A DNA stretch of 64,000 nucleotides from Pseudomonas sp. SJZ079 (GCF_007993865.1 NZ_VIUH01000007.1:62001-126000); one strand, 5' to 3'; shown: positions 25,226 through 34,456, counted from the first letter of the stretch. The notes: generated by a model from the sequence alone, not told the origin. Program-made: numbers and translations.

Positions 25226-25597
25226 TCAGGCGGCGGCGTACACCACCAGCTCCACCAGCATTTCCTCGCGGGCCAGGCCGGCGATGACCATGGCCGCGCG
25301 GTTGGGGTAGGGCGCGCTGAAGTAGTCGGCGTACACCGCGTTGACCGTGGCCAGGTAGCTGCGGTCGGTGACGTAGATCAGCACCTGGGTCACCGCGTCC
25401 ATGCCCAGGTTCGCGCACTCCAAGGTGTGCTTGAGGTTGTCCAGGGTCTGCCGGGTTTGCGCCTCGATGCCGCCGGGCACCACCTGGCCCTGAGCGTCGA
25501 TGGGAATCTGCGCGGTGTACAGGGTGCCGTTACCGATCACCGCCCACTCCAGCGGGGCTTTTGACGGGAACAGTTGGGTTTTCACGACCTGTTTCAT
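25226..25597 (-). CDS. RidA/YjgF-family protein
   Basis: A 123-residue RidA-superfamily protein: GNGTLYTAQIPIDAQGQVVPGGIEAQTRQTLDNLKHTLECANLGMDAV is the family core. The arginine that binds substrate carboxylates in RidA enamine deaminases appears as NRAAMVIAGLAREEMLVELVVYAA. RidA proteins hydrolyse reactive enamines/imines, and subfamily members serve specific catabolic routes. AGGAG precedes the ATG by 6 bases. It lies downstream of the BCCT transporter gene and probably ends this leftward operon (ALDH, dipeptidase, BCCT, RidA). Confidence 0.92.
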   Translation of the reverse strand: MKQVVKTQLFPSKAPLEWAVIGNGTLYTAQIPIDAQGQVVPGGIEAQTRQTLDNLKHTLECANLGMDAVTQVLIYVTDRSYLATVNAVYADYFSAPYPNRAAMVIAGLAREEMLVELVVYAAA

Positions 25598-25669
25598 GGC
25601 GTGCTCCTACTTTTTGCGGAATAAAAAAGAGGGAGGCGACGGCTGCCGCGCTCCCTCGAAAGGTGGGGA

Positions 25670-27229
25670 TTAGAGCCCTTGTTCGTCGGCCATGCGCCGG
25701 GCGATCTGCGGTGCGTTCCACAGGGCCGGCAGCAGCACCAGGGACACCGGCACGGCGGTGATGACGATGAACGATTGCAGCGCGCTGATGCCGCCCGAGC
25801 CGATGGAGATCAGCAAGGCCGCCACCACGCCCATCATCACGCCCCAGAACACCCGGACTTCTGTACGCGGGTGATCGGTGCCGGTCATCACCATGGAGAT
25901 GGTGTAGGTCATCGAGTCACCGGTGGTGGTGACGAAGATGATGGTGAGGATCAGGAACAGCACCGAGATCAGGTAACCCAGCGGCAGCTGTGCGGTGATC
26001 GCCAACAGGGCGCCGGGCAGGTTGAAACCGGCGAAGGCTTCGGACACCGAACCCGGGTTGCTCAGCTCGAAGGCCAGGCCACTGCCGCCGACTATGGTGA
26101 ACCAGAAGCAGGTGATCAGCGGCGCGACTATCGAGATCATGGTCACCAGCTCGCGGATGGTGCGACCACGGGAGATGCGCGCGACGAACATCGCCATCAG
26201 CGGGCCATAACCGAGGAACCAGCCCCAGAAGAACACCGTCCACCAGTCCAGCCAGGCCGGGTCGGCGCGGAAGGTGGCCATCGGGATGAACTTGTCCAGG
26301 TAGATGCCCATGGACTGCAGGTAGGCATCGAAGATGAACGCGGTCGGGCCGAACAACAGGATGAACAGCATCAGCCCAACTGCCAGCACCACATTGAGAT
26401 GGCTGAGCAGTTTGATCCCGCGGGTTACCCCGGACACGGCGGAAATAGTGTAGGTCGCCACCAGTGCACCGATGATGATCAGCTGGGTGCTGTAGTTGTT
26501 GGTGATGCCGAACAGCTTTTCCAGGCCGAAGCTGACCTGCAGGCCGAGGAAACCGATCGGGCCGATGGTGCCGGCGACCACGGCAATCACGCAGCTGGCG
26601 TCGATCAGGGCGCCGAACCAGCCGCTCATGACGCGCTCGCCAAACACCGGGTAGAGCAGGGTGCGTGGCTTGAGCGGCAGGCCTTTCTCGTAGTGCAGGT
26701 GCATCAGCACGATGCCGCTGAGGCTGCCGAGAATCGCCCAGGCGAGGAAGCCCCAGTGCATGAAGCTCTGCGCCAGCGCGTTGTAGGCCGCCTGCGGGGT
26801 GCCCGTCGCACCACCGTACAGCGGCGGTGGCGAGAGGAAGTGGGCCATCGGCTCGGCCGCGGCCCAGAACACGCCGCCACCGGCCAGCAGGGTGCACATG
26901 ATGATCGACACCCAGGTGTAGGTGGACATCTCGGGGATGGCCAGGCCGCCCAGGCGTACGCGGCCGGTGCGGCCCATGGCCAGCAGCAGGCCGATGACGA
27001 AGGTCAGCAGCAGCAGCACCTGCCAGTAGGCGCCAAACAACTTGGTCGACCAGGCGAAGGCGGTATTGACCCACTGGGTCATCAGTTCGATGTCCCACAG
27101 CGCGATAATCGCGAAGAGTAGAACAAAGCCACCGCTGAGAAGAAAGACCGGTACATCCACGCTCTGCAGCAGCGTGCTTTTGCCACTGTCGACAGCCCCC
27201 ATCTGGGCCGCCTGCGATTTGCTATTCAT
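25670..27229 (-). CDS. BCCT family transporter (betaine/carnitine/choline type)
   Basis: A 519-residue carrier with twelve expected TM helices. Family signatures are present: the aromatic segment WLDWWTVFFWGWFLGYGPLMAMFVARISRGRTIRELV and the tryptophan-containing TM after it, plus GLQVSFGLEKLFG. BCCT carriers import or exchange trimethylammonium compounds. No long regulatory C-terminal domain follows the last helix, which fits catabolic uptake better than osmotic stress. AGGAG precedes the ATG. Co-directional with an M19 dipeptidase and an aldehyde dehydrogenase. Confidence 0.95.
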   Translation of the reverse strand: MNSKSQAAQMGAVDSGKSTLLQSVDVPVFLLSGGFVLLFAIIALWDIELMTQWVNTAFAWSTKLFGAYWQVLLLLTFVIGLLLAMGRTGRVRLGGLAIPEMSTYTWVSIIMCTLLAGGGVFWAAAEPMAHFLSPPPLYGGATGTPQAAYNALAQSFMHWGFLAWAILGSLSGIVLMHLHYEKGLPLKPRTLLYPVFGERVMSGWFGALIDASCVIAVVAGTIGPIGFLGLQVSFGLEKLFGITNNYSTQLIIIGALVATYTISAVSGVTRGIKLLSHLNVVLAVGLMLFILLFGPTAFIFDAYLQSMGIYLDKFIPMATFRADPAWLDWWTVFFWGWFLGYGPLMAMFVARISRGRTIRELVTMISIVAPLITCFWFTIVGGSGLAFELSNPGSVSEAFAGFNLPGALLAITAQLPLGYLISVLFLILTIIFVTTTGDSMTYTISMVMTGTDHPRTEVRVFWGVMMGVVAALLISIGSGGISALQSFIVITAVPVSLVLLPALWNAPQIARRMADEQGL

Positions 27230-27277
27230 AGTGTTCTCCTGACAAGAATTTTGTACTTGTTGAGTTGTTCAGGACAG

Positions 27278-28267
27278 TTACGGAGCAGGCTTGAGGCCTT
27301 GCTCCAGGGTGTTGAGCCAGTTGAGACCCATCACCTTGGCGGTGTCTTCGGCGCTGAAACCGCGCTGCAGCAGGCCCTGGGTGATTTTCGGGAAGTCGCG
27401 GCTGTCGCCGAACCAGGTCAGCGGCTTGGGCCAGTCGGCGTTGCTCGCCGAGCCTTCGCCGTAGTCGACCTGCTTCGACCAGCGACCGCTGCGCATCCAC
27501 TCCAGCACCGACTGCGGCTGGTTCTGGCACAGGTCGGTACCGATGCCGATATGCTCGATGCCGATCAGGTCGGCGGTGCGTGCGACCATGTCGCAGAACT
27601 GCGCCAGGGTGCAGTCCGAACCGTTATGCAGGTGGAAGGGGTACAGGCTGAAGCCGAGCAGGCCGCCAGACTGGCCCAGTTCACGCAGCACGGTCTGCGA
27701 CTTGTTGCGCTTGGCCGGGTGGAAGAACTCCGGGTTGGCGTGGGAGATGATGATCGGCCGGCTCGACAGCTCGATGGCTTCCAGGGTGCTGCGCTCGGCG
27801 CTGTGCGACATGTCGATAAGCATGCCGACCCGGTTCATCTCGGCGATGGCCTGCTTGCCGAAGCGGGTGATACCGCTGTCGCTGCCCTCGTAGCAACCGG
27901 TGGCCAGCAGGCTCTGGTTGTTATAGGTCAGCTGCATGATCAGCAGGTTGAGCTGGCGGAACACCTCGATCAGGGCGATATCGTCCTCGATCGGCGAGCA
28001 GTTCTGCGCGCCGAAGAAGATCCCCACCTTGCCCAGCTGCTTGGCCCGACGAATGTCGGCGGCGCCCGCCACCGGCATGATCAGGTCGCCGTGTTGCTCG
28101 AAGCGGCGGTTCCATTCACCGAGACGGCTTAAGGTCTCGCGCGCATTCTCGTGGTACACCAGGGTCACGTGCACCGCAGTGACCCCGCCTTGGCGCAGCT
28201 GGGTGAACAGCTCGCGGTCCCAGTTGGAGTACTGCAGGCCGTCGATCACGATCAGGTCGTCATGCAT
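27278..28267 (-). CDS. Membrane dipeptidase family (M19) amidohydrolase
   Basis: A 329-residue TIM-barrel metal hydrolase of the renal dipeptidase family. Metal-site pieces: IDGLQYSNWDRELF replaces the usual HxD strand start, while GVTAVHVTLVY, LLIDMSHSAERSTLEAI, RPIIISHANPEFFHPAKRNKS and IGIGTDLCQNQ carry the later histidines and aspartate. Substrates of the family range from dipeptides to N-acyl amino acids; a homologue belongs to the glycine-betaine/dimethylglycine region in P. aeruginosa. GAGGG lies 7 bases before the ATG at 28267, so the in-frame GTG at 28285 is not needed. Substrate unknown. Confidence 0.9.
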   Translation of the reverse strand: MHDDLIVIDGLQYSNWDRELFTQLRQGGVTAVHVTLVYHENARETLSRLGEWNRRFEQHGDLIMPVAGAADIRRAKQLGKVGIFFGAQNCSPIEDDIALIEVFRQLNLLIMQLTYNNQSLLATGCYEGSDSGITRFGKQAIAEMNRVGMLIDMSHSAERSTLEAIELSSRPIIISHANPEFFHPAKRNKSQTVLRELGQSGGLLGFSLYPFHLHNGSDCTLAQFCDMVARTADLIGIEHIGIGTDLCQNQPQSVLEWMRSGRWSKQVDYGEGSASNADWPKPLTWFGDSRDFPKITQGLLQRGFSAEDTAKVMGLNWLNTLEQGLKPAP

Positions 28268-28277
28268 GGCTGCGCCC

Positions 28278-29720
28278 TCAAGCACGGATATAGGTGGTCT
28301 TGACCACGGTGTAGAACTCGCGGGCGTAGCTGCCCTGCTCGCGCGGGCCGAAGCTGGAGTTCTTCCGGCCGCCGAACGGCACGTGGTAGTCGGTGCCGGC
28401 GGTCGGCAGGTTGACCATCACGCAGCCGGTCTTGGCGCGGCGCTTGAAGTCGCTGGCGTACTTCAACGACTGGGTCATGATCCCGGCGGTGAGGCCGAAG
28501 TCGGTGTCGTTGAGGGTGGCCAGGGCCTCCTCGTAGTCGGCGACCTTGATCACGCAGGCGATCGGACCGAACACCTCGTCGCGGTTGATCTGCATGTCGT
28601 TGCGGGTCTCGACGAACAGCGCCGGGCGCATATAGAAGCCTTGGTACTCTTCCTCGATGCGCTCGCCGCCACAGGCCAGCACCGCGCCGTCGGCCTTGGC
28701 CTGCTCGATGTAGCGCAGGTTCTGCTCCAGCTGCTTGCCGTCGATCACCGCGCCAATCTGCGTGCCTTCGCGCAGCGGGTAGCCGACCTTGAGCTGACCC
28801 ATGCGCTCGACCAGGGCGGCGACGAAGCGGTCGTGCATGCCGGCGGTGACGATCAGCCGCGAGGAGGCGGTGCACTTCTGCCCGGTGCCGAAGAAGGCGC
28901 CGTTCAATGCGCAGTCCACGGCCAGGTCGAGGTCGGCATCGTCGAGCACGATCAGGGCGTTCTTGCTGCCCATTTCCAGCTGGCAACGGACGAAGTTGGC
29001 GGCGGTGGCGCAGGCCACCTTGCGCCCGGTTTCGACCGAGCCGGTGAAGCTCAGGGCATCGATCTTGTTGGAGTGGATCAGCGCGTCGCCAACCGTGGCG
29101 CCGCTGCCCATGACCAGGTTGAAGGTGCCGACCGGCAGGCCCTGGCGGGCGATGATTTCAGTCAGCGACCAGGCGCTGGCCGGCACCGCGTTGGCCGGCT
29201 TGAATACCACGGCGTTGCCGAAGGCCAGCGCCGGGGCGATCTTCCAGGCCGCGGTGGCCATGGGGAAGTTCCACGGGGTGATGATGGCGACCACACCGAC
29301 CGGCTCGCGGCGGGTTTCGATTTCCACGCCCGGACGCACCGAATCGGCGGTCTCGCCCATCTGCCGCAGCACTTCGGCGGCGTAGTAGTGGAAGAACTGG
29401 CCGGAGCGGTAGACTTCGCCCATGCCTTCGGCCAGGGTCTTGCCTTCTTCGCGGGCCAGCTGCTCGCCGAGTTCGGCCTTGCGCGCAATCAATTCGTCAC
29501 CGATCGCGGTCAGCACCTGATAACGCTGCTCCAGGCCGCTGCGCTGCCACTCGAGTTGACCGGCGATGGCCGCGTCGAGGGCCTGCTCGATTTGCCCGGC
29601 GTCGGCCTGGGCATAGTCGCCCAGCACATCCTGGATGTTCGCGGGGCTGATATTACGGATAGTCGCGGAGCCCGTAAGCCACTCGCCATTGATGTAGTTA
29701 GCAAAGATATCGCCGGACAT
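28278..29720 (-). CDS. NAD(P)-dependent aldehyde dehydrogenase
   Basis: A 480-residue ALDH superfamily enzyme. The cofactor and catalytic elements are readable: TPWNFPMATAAWKIAPAL, VVFKPANAVPAS, the general base in LEMGSKNALIVL, the nucleophile cysteine in GTGQKCTASSR, and EVFGPIACVIK. It most resembles the semialdehyde dehydrogenases (alpha-ketoglutaric-semialdehyde type). GGAGG lies 5 bases before the ATG at 29720. It is the first gene of a leftward catabolic operon and divergent from the LysR gene, which probably controls it. Confidence 0.94.
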   Translation of the reverse strand: MSGDIFANYINGEWLTGSATIRNISPANIQDVLGDYAQADAGQIEQALDAAIAGQLEWQRSGLEQRYQVLTAIGDELIARKAELGEQLAREEGKTLAEGMGEVYRSGQFFHYYAAEVLRQMGETADSVRPGVEIETRREPVGVVAIITPWNFPMATAAWKIAPALAFGNAVVFKPANAVPASAWSLTEIIARQGLPVGTFNLVMGSGATVGDALIHSNKIDALSFTGSVETGRKVACATAANFVRCQLEMGSKNALIVLDDADLDLAVDCALNGAFFGTGQKCTASSRLIVTAGMHDRFVAALVERMGQLKVGYPLREGTQIGAVIDGKQLEQNLRYIEQAKADGAVLACGGERIEEEYQGFYMRPALFVETRNDMQINRDEVFGPIACVIKVADYEEALATLNDTDFGLTAGIMTQSLKYASDFKRRAKTGCVMVNLPTAGTDYHVPFGGRKNSSFGPREQGSYAREFYTVVKTTYIRA

Positions 29721-29813
29721 ATGCACCTCCTCTCAAACTGTTAGCGAATGGTAGGCGCCGTTCTCAATAAACTAAAATCAGTTGTAAATATTGTTTGATA
29801 AGGAAAACTTACC

Positions 29814-30716
29814 GTGCTTCCCGACCTCAAGATCGTCCAGCTGCGGCACTTCGTCTGGGTGCATGAGCTGCAAGGCTTTCATGCCGCGGCGGAAAAAGCC
29901 CACCGCACCCAGCCGGCGATTTCCCTGTCGATCCGCGACCTGGAGGGCAAGCTCGGCCAGTCCTTGTTCGAGAAGCGCAACGCCCGCGCGGCCAGGCCGG
30001 AGCTGACCCCCTTCGGCGTGCAGTTCATGGCCTACGCCAAGGAGCTGATCGCCCACCATGACCGGGTGATCAAGGACATGAGCCTGATCGCCCAGCACAA
30101 ATCCGGGCATTTGCGCATCGCCTCGGTGCCGTCGATCGCCAGCCGCCTGTTGCCGGATATCCTCACGCGCTTTATCGGCGATGCCACCGACCTGCACGTC
30201 AGCCTGTTCGACGACAGCTCCGAGGTGGTGCTGGCGATGGTCGAGAATCAGCAGGTCGACTTCGGCATTGCCAGCCTGTGGGAGGCGGAGAGCGACATCC
30301 GCTTCATCCCGATCTGGGAGGACAGCATCGGCGTGGTCTGCCGCAGCGACCATCGCCTGGCCGGCGAAGCCGAATTGAGCTGGCAGCAACTGCGCGGCGA
30401 GCGGCTGATCGGCAACGGCACCTCGCGCCTGCTGGCCGGCACCGAGGCCGAAGAGCTGGTGGCCGATGCGCAGTTCTATATGTCCAACATGATCTCGCTG
30501 CTGGCCATGCTCGAAGCGGGCATGGGCATCACCACCTTGCCGCGTTTCGCCTTTCCGCCGGAGCACAGCCAGTTGCGCTTCATTCCGCTGAGCGAGCCGC
30601 TGGTGACGCGCGACATCGGCATCGTCTGCCTGGCCAATCGCTCGCTGCCGGTGGCGGCCCAGGCGTTGTTCGACTTCATCCTGCGCGACAACGAACTGGA
30701 CCCGAGCGCGCTTTAA
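29814..30716 (+). CDS. LysR-type transcriptional regulator
   Basis: A 300-residue LTTR. The N-terminal winged HTH reads LRHFVWVHELQGFHAAAEKAHRTQPAISLSIRDLEGKLG (split by family-conserved QPAIS), followed by a type-2 periplasmic-binding-like effector domain. The start is a GTG at 29814 with AAGGA 9 bases before it. The 93-bp divergent gap to the aldehyde dehydrogenase gene is AT-rich and should hold the operator and both promoters. It is likely to activate the ALDH-dipeptidase-BCCT-RidA operon when its substrate is present. Confidence 0.93.
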   Translation: MLPDLKIVQLRHFVWVHELQGFHAAAEKAHRTQPAISLSIRDLEGKLGQSLFEKRNARAARPELTPFGVQFMAYAKELIAHHDRVIKDMSLIAQHKSGHLRIASVPSIASRLLPDILTRFIGDATDLHVSLFDDSSEVVLAMVENQQVDFGIASLWEAESDIRFIPIWEDSIGVVCRSDHRLAGEAELSWQQLRGERLIGNGTSRLLAGTEAEELVADAQFYMSNMISLLAMLEAGMGITTLPRFAFPPEHSQLRFIPLSEPLVTRDIGIVCLANRSLPVAAQALFDFILRDNELDPSAL

Positions 30717-30894
30717 TCTGATCGAGATAGCCTTCTAGATAAGTTTCCCTTATCGGCTGATAGGGCGATCTGAATTGCCCTGTGGCGGCCCTTGGACCAC
30801 CATCGACGGCAGCTAACAACAATCCACCGTATCCCGCTTGGCCCCCAACAGGCCGCAGCGCCGGCTACGGTTTGCGCCAGTCGAGGTCCAGCCC

Positions 30895-32616
30895 ATGAGC
30901 ACTCCTTCCAGCATCGATCCCGCCAAGCGCGGGGCCCAGGCGATCCGCCTGCGTCCGGCCCATGTGGTCATGGACCTGGAACGCCTCGGCAGCCTGCACC
31001 AGAGTCGCCTGAGTTTCATGCGCTGCCTGGTGCGTAAGATCATGCGCGAGGGCTGGCAGATCGAGGCGCGGCGTTTCGAGCTGGATGCCGAGGGTTATGG
31101 CACCGTCATCTACCGCATCCAGACCACGGGCGACCTGTTCAGCTTCGTGCTGTTTTCCCAGTACCTGGACCCGGACAAGCGCAACGACCGGGTGATCGCC
31201 AGCGAGTGGGACCTGACCATGGCGCTGTGCGAGGGCGAGGTGGACGACACCTACGTCGAGTACCTGCGGCAAAACGTGCCGTTGCAGGAAGCCGGCCGCC
31301 TGGACGCCAAGGTGATGGTGCTGTCGCGGGCCAACCGCAGCGTGCGCAACTTCGACAGCGTGGTGGCGGCCCTGAGCGCCGGCCAGCAGCCCGAGGTGGA
31401 GCAGATCGCCAAGGTCGGCTACCTCTATCGCACCACCGCGGTGTACGGCAGCGGCAAGCTGGGCATGGCCGACTGGGAGAAAGTCAGCAGCAAGCACCCG
31501 GACTTCGCCCGGCCCTTCGCCGCCGAGATGTTCAACTGCTTCATGCTGCGCAACTTCAGCCTGCAGCAGGCCGAGCACATCGCCCGCCAACGTGCGCCTG
31601 AAACGGCCGTGGCGCTGCAGCCGCAGCTGAAACGCTACTTCGGTATCGGCAATTCCACGGGCCTGGGCATGGCGCCCTACCTGATCAATCACCCGCAGCT
31701 GATCAGCCGCTGGATTGAGATGCGCGAACTGGCCCTGGCGCGCGTGCGCGGCCTCGGCCAGGTCACCGCCGAGCGTCTGGCTCGCCTGCAGGTGCTGGTC
31801 GAGCGCGGCACCGCGCATATCCAGCAGACCGTCACCGAGGACGACTGGCAGACCGGCAACAACCGGGTGGTGCTGGAAGACTTCGCCGCGCTGCAGGACT
31901 GGCTCGCCAGCCACCCGCTGCACAGCTGGGAGCAGCTGTCGAGCTGGGCCGAGCAACAGCTCAGCCTGCAGGGTCAGGAGCTGCTCAACTGCATCCTGCT
32001 GGAGCTCTACCCGGAGCTGGTCGACAGCCTGGAGGACAGCTTTTCCCTGGTTGAATCCCTCGAGTTGCAACCACAGATGCCGGCCGCCGAGCTGCAGGCG
32101 CTGATCGAGCGGCACTACGCCTGGGCCCTGGCCATCGACTTTACGGCCGACGGCGCCAGCGAAACCTTCTGGTATCGCTCCGAGGAGAAGCAGGAGCCGC
32201 GCCTGGGCAACTGCAACCTGGAGAGCGGCCGCGACAAGCAGATGCCCCTGGGCATCGGCTACCTGGCGCAGCAGTGCCATCGTCAGCTCGGCGCCTATTT
32301 GGCCGAACATCCCGCGCAGTGCACCGCCAGCTTCCTCCTCCGTCACCCCGAGCAGCGCGGCATCGTGCGGCGCATGCAGAGCATGGCCAAGACCCACTAC
32401 GGCGAGATCCAGGCCAACCTGCTGGACCGCGAGGTGCTGCCCATGCACCTGCTGCGCTGCAAGCTGGCCTTCTTCGGCGTCAGCAAGTTCGATCCGCGCT
32501 CGCGCCTGTGGGTGCGCAACACCATGTTCCAGGGCGCGCCGCTGCTGGAGGATATCGGCCAGCCGTTCGAGGACGACTGGTTCCTGCCCCTGGCCCCGAC
32601 TGCGGAGAAGCGCTGA
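30895..32616 (+). CDS. Uncharacterised 573-aa protein, paired with the next gene
   Basis: I do not recognise a functional family. The product is soluble, mixed alpha/beta, with no signal peptide. Conserved-looking segments are VVMDLERLGSLHQSRLSFMR, IYRIQTTGDLFSFVLFSQYL, VGYLYRTTAVYGSGKLGMADWEKV, KRYFGIGNSTGLGMAPYLINHP and FFGVSKFDPRSRLWVRNTMFQGAPL. The glycine-rich GIGNSTGLGMAP could be a phosphate or cofactor loop. The ATG at 30895 follows a GAGG site. Its stop overlaps the next start as TGATG, so the two proteins probably act together. It lies next to the LysR/ALDH cluster and may belong to the same pathway. Confidence 0.82.
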   Translation: MSTPSSIDPAKRGAQAIRLRPAHVVMDLERLGSLHQSRLSFMRCLVRKIMREGWQIEARRFELDAEGYGTVIYRIQTTGDLFSFVLFSQYLDPDKRNDRVIASEWDLTMALCEGEVDDTYVEYLRQNVPLQEAGRLDAKVMVLSRANRSVRNFDSVVAALSAGQQPEVEQIAKVGYLYRTTAVYGSGKLGMADWEKVSSKHPDFARPFAAEMFNCFMLRNFSLQQAEHIARQRAPETAVALQPQLKRYFGIGNSTGLGMAPYLINHPQLISRWIEMRELALARVRGLGQVTAERLARLQVLVERGTAHIQQTVTEDDWQTGNNRVVLEDFAALQDWLASHPLHSWEQLSSWAEQQLSLQGQELLNCILLELYPELVDSLEDSFSLVESLELQPQMPAAELQALIERHYAWALAIDFTADGASETFWYRSEEKQEPRLGNCNLESGRDKQMPLGIGYLAQQCHRQLGAYLAEHPAQCTASFLLRHPEQRGIVRRMQSMAKTHYGEIQANLLDREVLPMHLLRCKLAFFGVSKFDPRSRLWVRNTMFQGAPLLEDIGQPFEDDWFLPLAPTAEKR

Positions 32617-33362
32617 TGTTGATCTCGTCGAATGAACTGACCTCCCTGCTCAAGCGCGTATTCGAAGGCATGGGCTATCCCGTCGGCTACTACGAAGATG
32701 CCGCCGGCCTGGTGAAATGGCTGCAGGTGCATGGCGAGCAGGGCTTCGGCGAACTGCAGCGCGCCTTGCCCTATGTCGCCGACAGCCAGAGGCCGGCGCT
32801 GGAACTGCTGGCCGAGGAGAGCCAGGCGCTGCTGTTCGACTGTCATGGCCGCAGCGGCCTGAACTGCCTGCCGAGCATCGTCGAACTGGCGCAGACCAAG
32901 GTGCTGGAGCAGGGCTGCGTCAACGTCAAGGTGCGCAACTGCCACAACCGCAAGTTCATCCTCAAGCTGCTGGTCGACTGCGCCCGTCAGGGCATCAGCG
33001 GCTTGGCCTACTGGCAGAACGGTAAGCAGCCGGTCAGCGAGCATGTCGCCAGCATCGCCGTCGGCGCCCGCTATCCGAGCTACAGCGAGGCGTTGCTGGT
33101 CGATCCTGCCACGGCCGACACCCAAACCCTGACCCTGCTACTCAGCACGCGGATCGACCTGCAGGGGCAGTTGCACGGCAGCGCGGGTCAGCGCAGCGGC
33201 TATCGCCAGGTCAGCCCGGAGCAGTTCGCCCGCGCCGGCGAGGGCGCCCTGGAAGGCGGCATGGATATCTCCATCGAGCTGTGGCAACAGCTCAACCAGC
33301 TGGCCGAAGCGGTGCTGGTGGAGAACTCCGAGCAATCGCGCAGCGGCGCCGGTGGCCGTTAA
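32616..33362 (+). CDS. DUF3726-like protein
   Basis: A 248-residue soluble protein. MLISSNELTSLLKRVFEGMGYPVGYYEDAAGLVKWLQVHG resembles the start of malate/ureidoglycolate-dehydrogenase-like and DUF3726 proteins. RNCHNRKFILKLLVDCARQGISGLAYW contains a Cys-His-Asn-Arg pattern worth noting. It is translationally coupled to the 573-aa gene by a TGATG overlap. Function unknown; the DUF3726 name is from memory and moderately sure. The stop codon lies at the border of a repeat element (33361). Confidence 0.75.
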   Translation: MLISSNELTSLLKRVFEGMGYPVGYYEDAAGLVKWLQVHGEQGFGELQRALPYVADSQRPALELLAEESQALLFDCHGRSGLNCLPSIVELAQTKVLEQGCVNVKVRNCHNRKFILKLLVDCARQGISGLAYWQNGKQPVSEHVASIAVGARYPSYSEALLVDPATADTQTLTLLLSTRIDLQGQLHGSAGQRSGYRQVSPEQFARAGEGALEGGMDISIELWQQLNQLAEAVLVENSEQSRSGAGGR

Positions 33363-33443
33363 CAAGCCGTTGAAAAACGACTGCGCTCGGCTGAGCGCGC
33401 CCTGTCTCGCCTGCGCTCGCTACATTTTTCAATGGCCTGTTAA
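33361..33443. repeat. AACAGGCCGTTGA-ended repeat, short copy
   Basis: AACAAGCCGTTGAAAAACG on the left and CATTTTTCAATGGCCTGTT on the right form imperfect inverted ends around about 45 bases. Same family as 44541-44683 and 22518-22716. Confidence 0.7.
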
Positions 33444-33508
33444 GGCTAGTATCACGACAACGTTTAAATGTCGGTTAATCGCGGTCGTACCGCTGTACCG
33501 CGATCCCT

Positions 33509-33673
33509 GTAGGGTGGGTTAGGCGCATGCTACCGATCGCGATGAGCCTGCAAGATCCGTTGCGGCGTAACCCACCATCGGCGCGACGCAGGCCTATCGC
33601 CTGGTGGGTTACGCGGCGTGCCACCCTAGCGCGGCCTGATCGTTCGCAGGTTGGCGCCGCTAACCCACCCTAC
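33509..33673. repeat. 165-bp GTAGGGTGGGTTA repeat, copy 1
   Basis: Begins GTAGGGTGGGTTA and ends TAACCCACCCTAC, with internal GTAACCCACC and GGTGGGTTAC inverted pieces. A second copy of identical length lies at 44979-45143. Together with 33361-33443 it accounts for most of the 359-bp gap before the TauE-like gene. Confidence 0.85.
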
Positions 33674-33721
33674 AATGCTCCGACATTGCATGATTGACAC
33701 GACACTAGGTAGATACACGCC

Positions 33722-34456
33722 TTGACGGACTACAGCGGCAGCGACTGCCTGGCGCTGTTGATCGTGCTGGGCGGCAGCCTGGTGCAGGGGCTGCTGGGCA
33801 TCGGCTTCGGCCTGCTGGCGGCGCCGCTGCTGTATCTGCTGGACCCCAACTACGTGCCCGGGCCGATCCTGCTGCTGGGCTTTCTCCTGGCAAGTTGCAT
33901 GCTGCTCGGCAACCGCCAGTCGCTGGCCTGGCGTCGACCCATGCCGGCCATTCTGGCGCGATTGCCCGGTGCCTGGTGCGGCGGCCTGTTGCTTGGCTTG
34001 CTACCTGCCGCCTGGCTCGGCCTGCTGCTCGGTGCCTGCGTGCTGCTGGCGACCCTCACCAGCTACCGCTGGCTGGAGGTGCGCTGCAACCCGCGCAACC
34101 TGGCCATCGCCGGCTTTTGCTCGGGGCTGATGGGCACCGCCACCTCGGTCGGCGGCCCGCCCATGGCGCTGGTCTACCAGAGCTGCAGCCGCATCAGCGC
34201 CCGCGATGAACTGGCCGCCTTCTTCCTGCTGACCACCCCGGTCTCGGTGCTGTTCCTGCTCTATCAGGGCCGCATGCCCCTCGATTACCTGCACAGCACA
34301 CTCAAGCTGGCGCCTGGCGTGGTGGCCGGCTATGGCCTGGCCCGCTGGCTGGACGGCCGCTTCGACAAACGCAGCCCGCGCCAGCTCTTGCTGCTGCTCT
34401 CTTTGCTGGCGGCAAGTGGTTTGTTGATGCACAGCCTGTGGCGGCTGCTGGCTTAG
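33722..34456 (+). CDS. TauE/SafE family sulfite/organosulfonate exporter-like protein
   Basis: A 244-residue membrane protein with about eight TM segments in two halves; GLLGIGFGLLAAPLLYLLDP and GFCSGLMGTATSVGGPPMALVYQ are the paired signature loops of the TauE/SafE family. No ATG is available near the N-terminus, so the start is taken as the TTG at 33722 with AGGTAG upstream. Substrate unknown; sulfonates or sulfite are typical for the family. It stands alone between repeats and the AT-rich islet. Confidence 0.85.
   Translation: MTDYSGSDCLALLIVLGGSLVQGLLGIGFGLLAAPLLYLLDPNYVPGPILLLGFLLASCMLLGNRQSLAWRRPMPAILARLPGAWCGGLLLGLLPAAWLGLLLGACVLLATLTSYRWLEVRCNPRNLAIAGFCSGLMGTATSVGGPPMALVYQSCSRISARDELAAFFLLTTPVSVLFLLYQGRMPLDYLHSTLKLAPGVVAGYGLARWLDGRFDKRSPRQLLLLLSLLAASGLLMHSLWRLLA

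Noticed and set aside
25679..27121. 480-codon plus-strand frame opposite the BCCT carrier
   Set aside because: Low-complexity His/Gln/Asp/Gly-rich translation typical of an antisense frame; the BCCT protein on the other strand is unambiguous.
27936..29744. 602-codon plus-strand frame opposite the dipeptidase and ALDH genes
   Set aside because: Spans the complement of two well-supported genes and has antisense-like composition.
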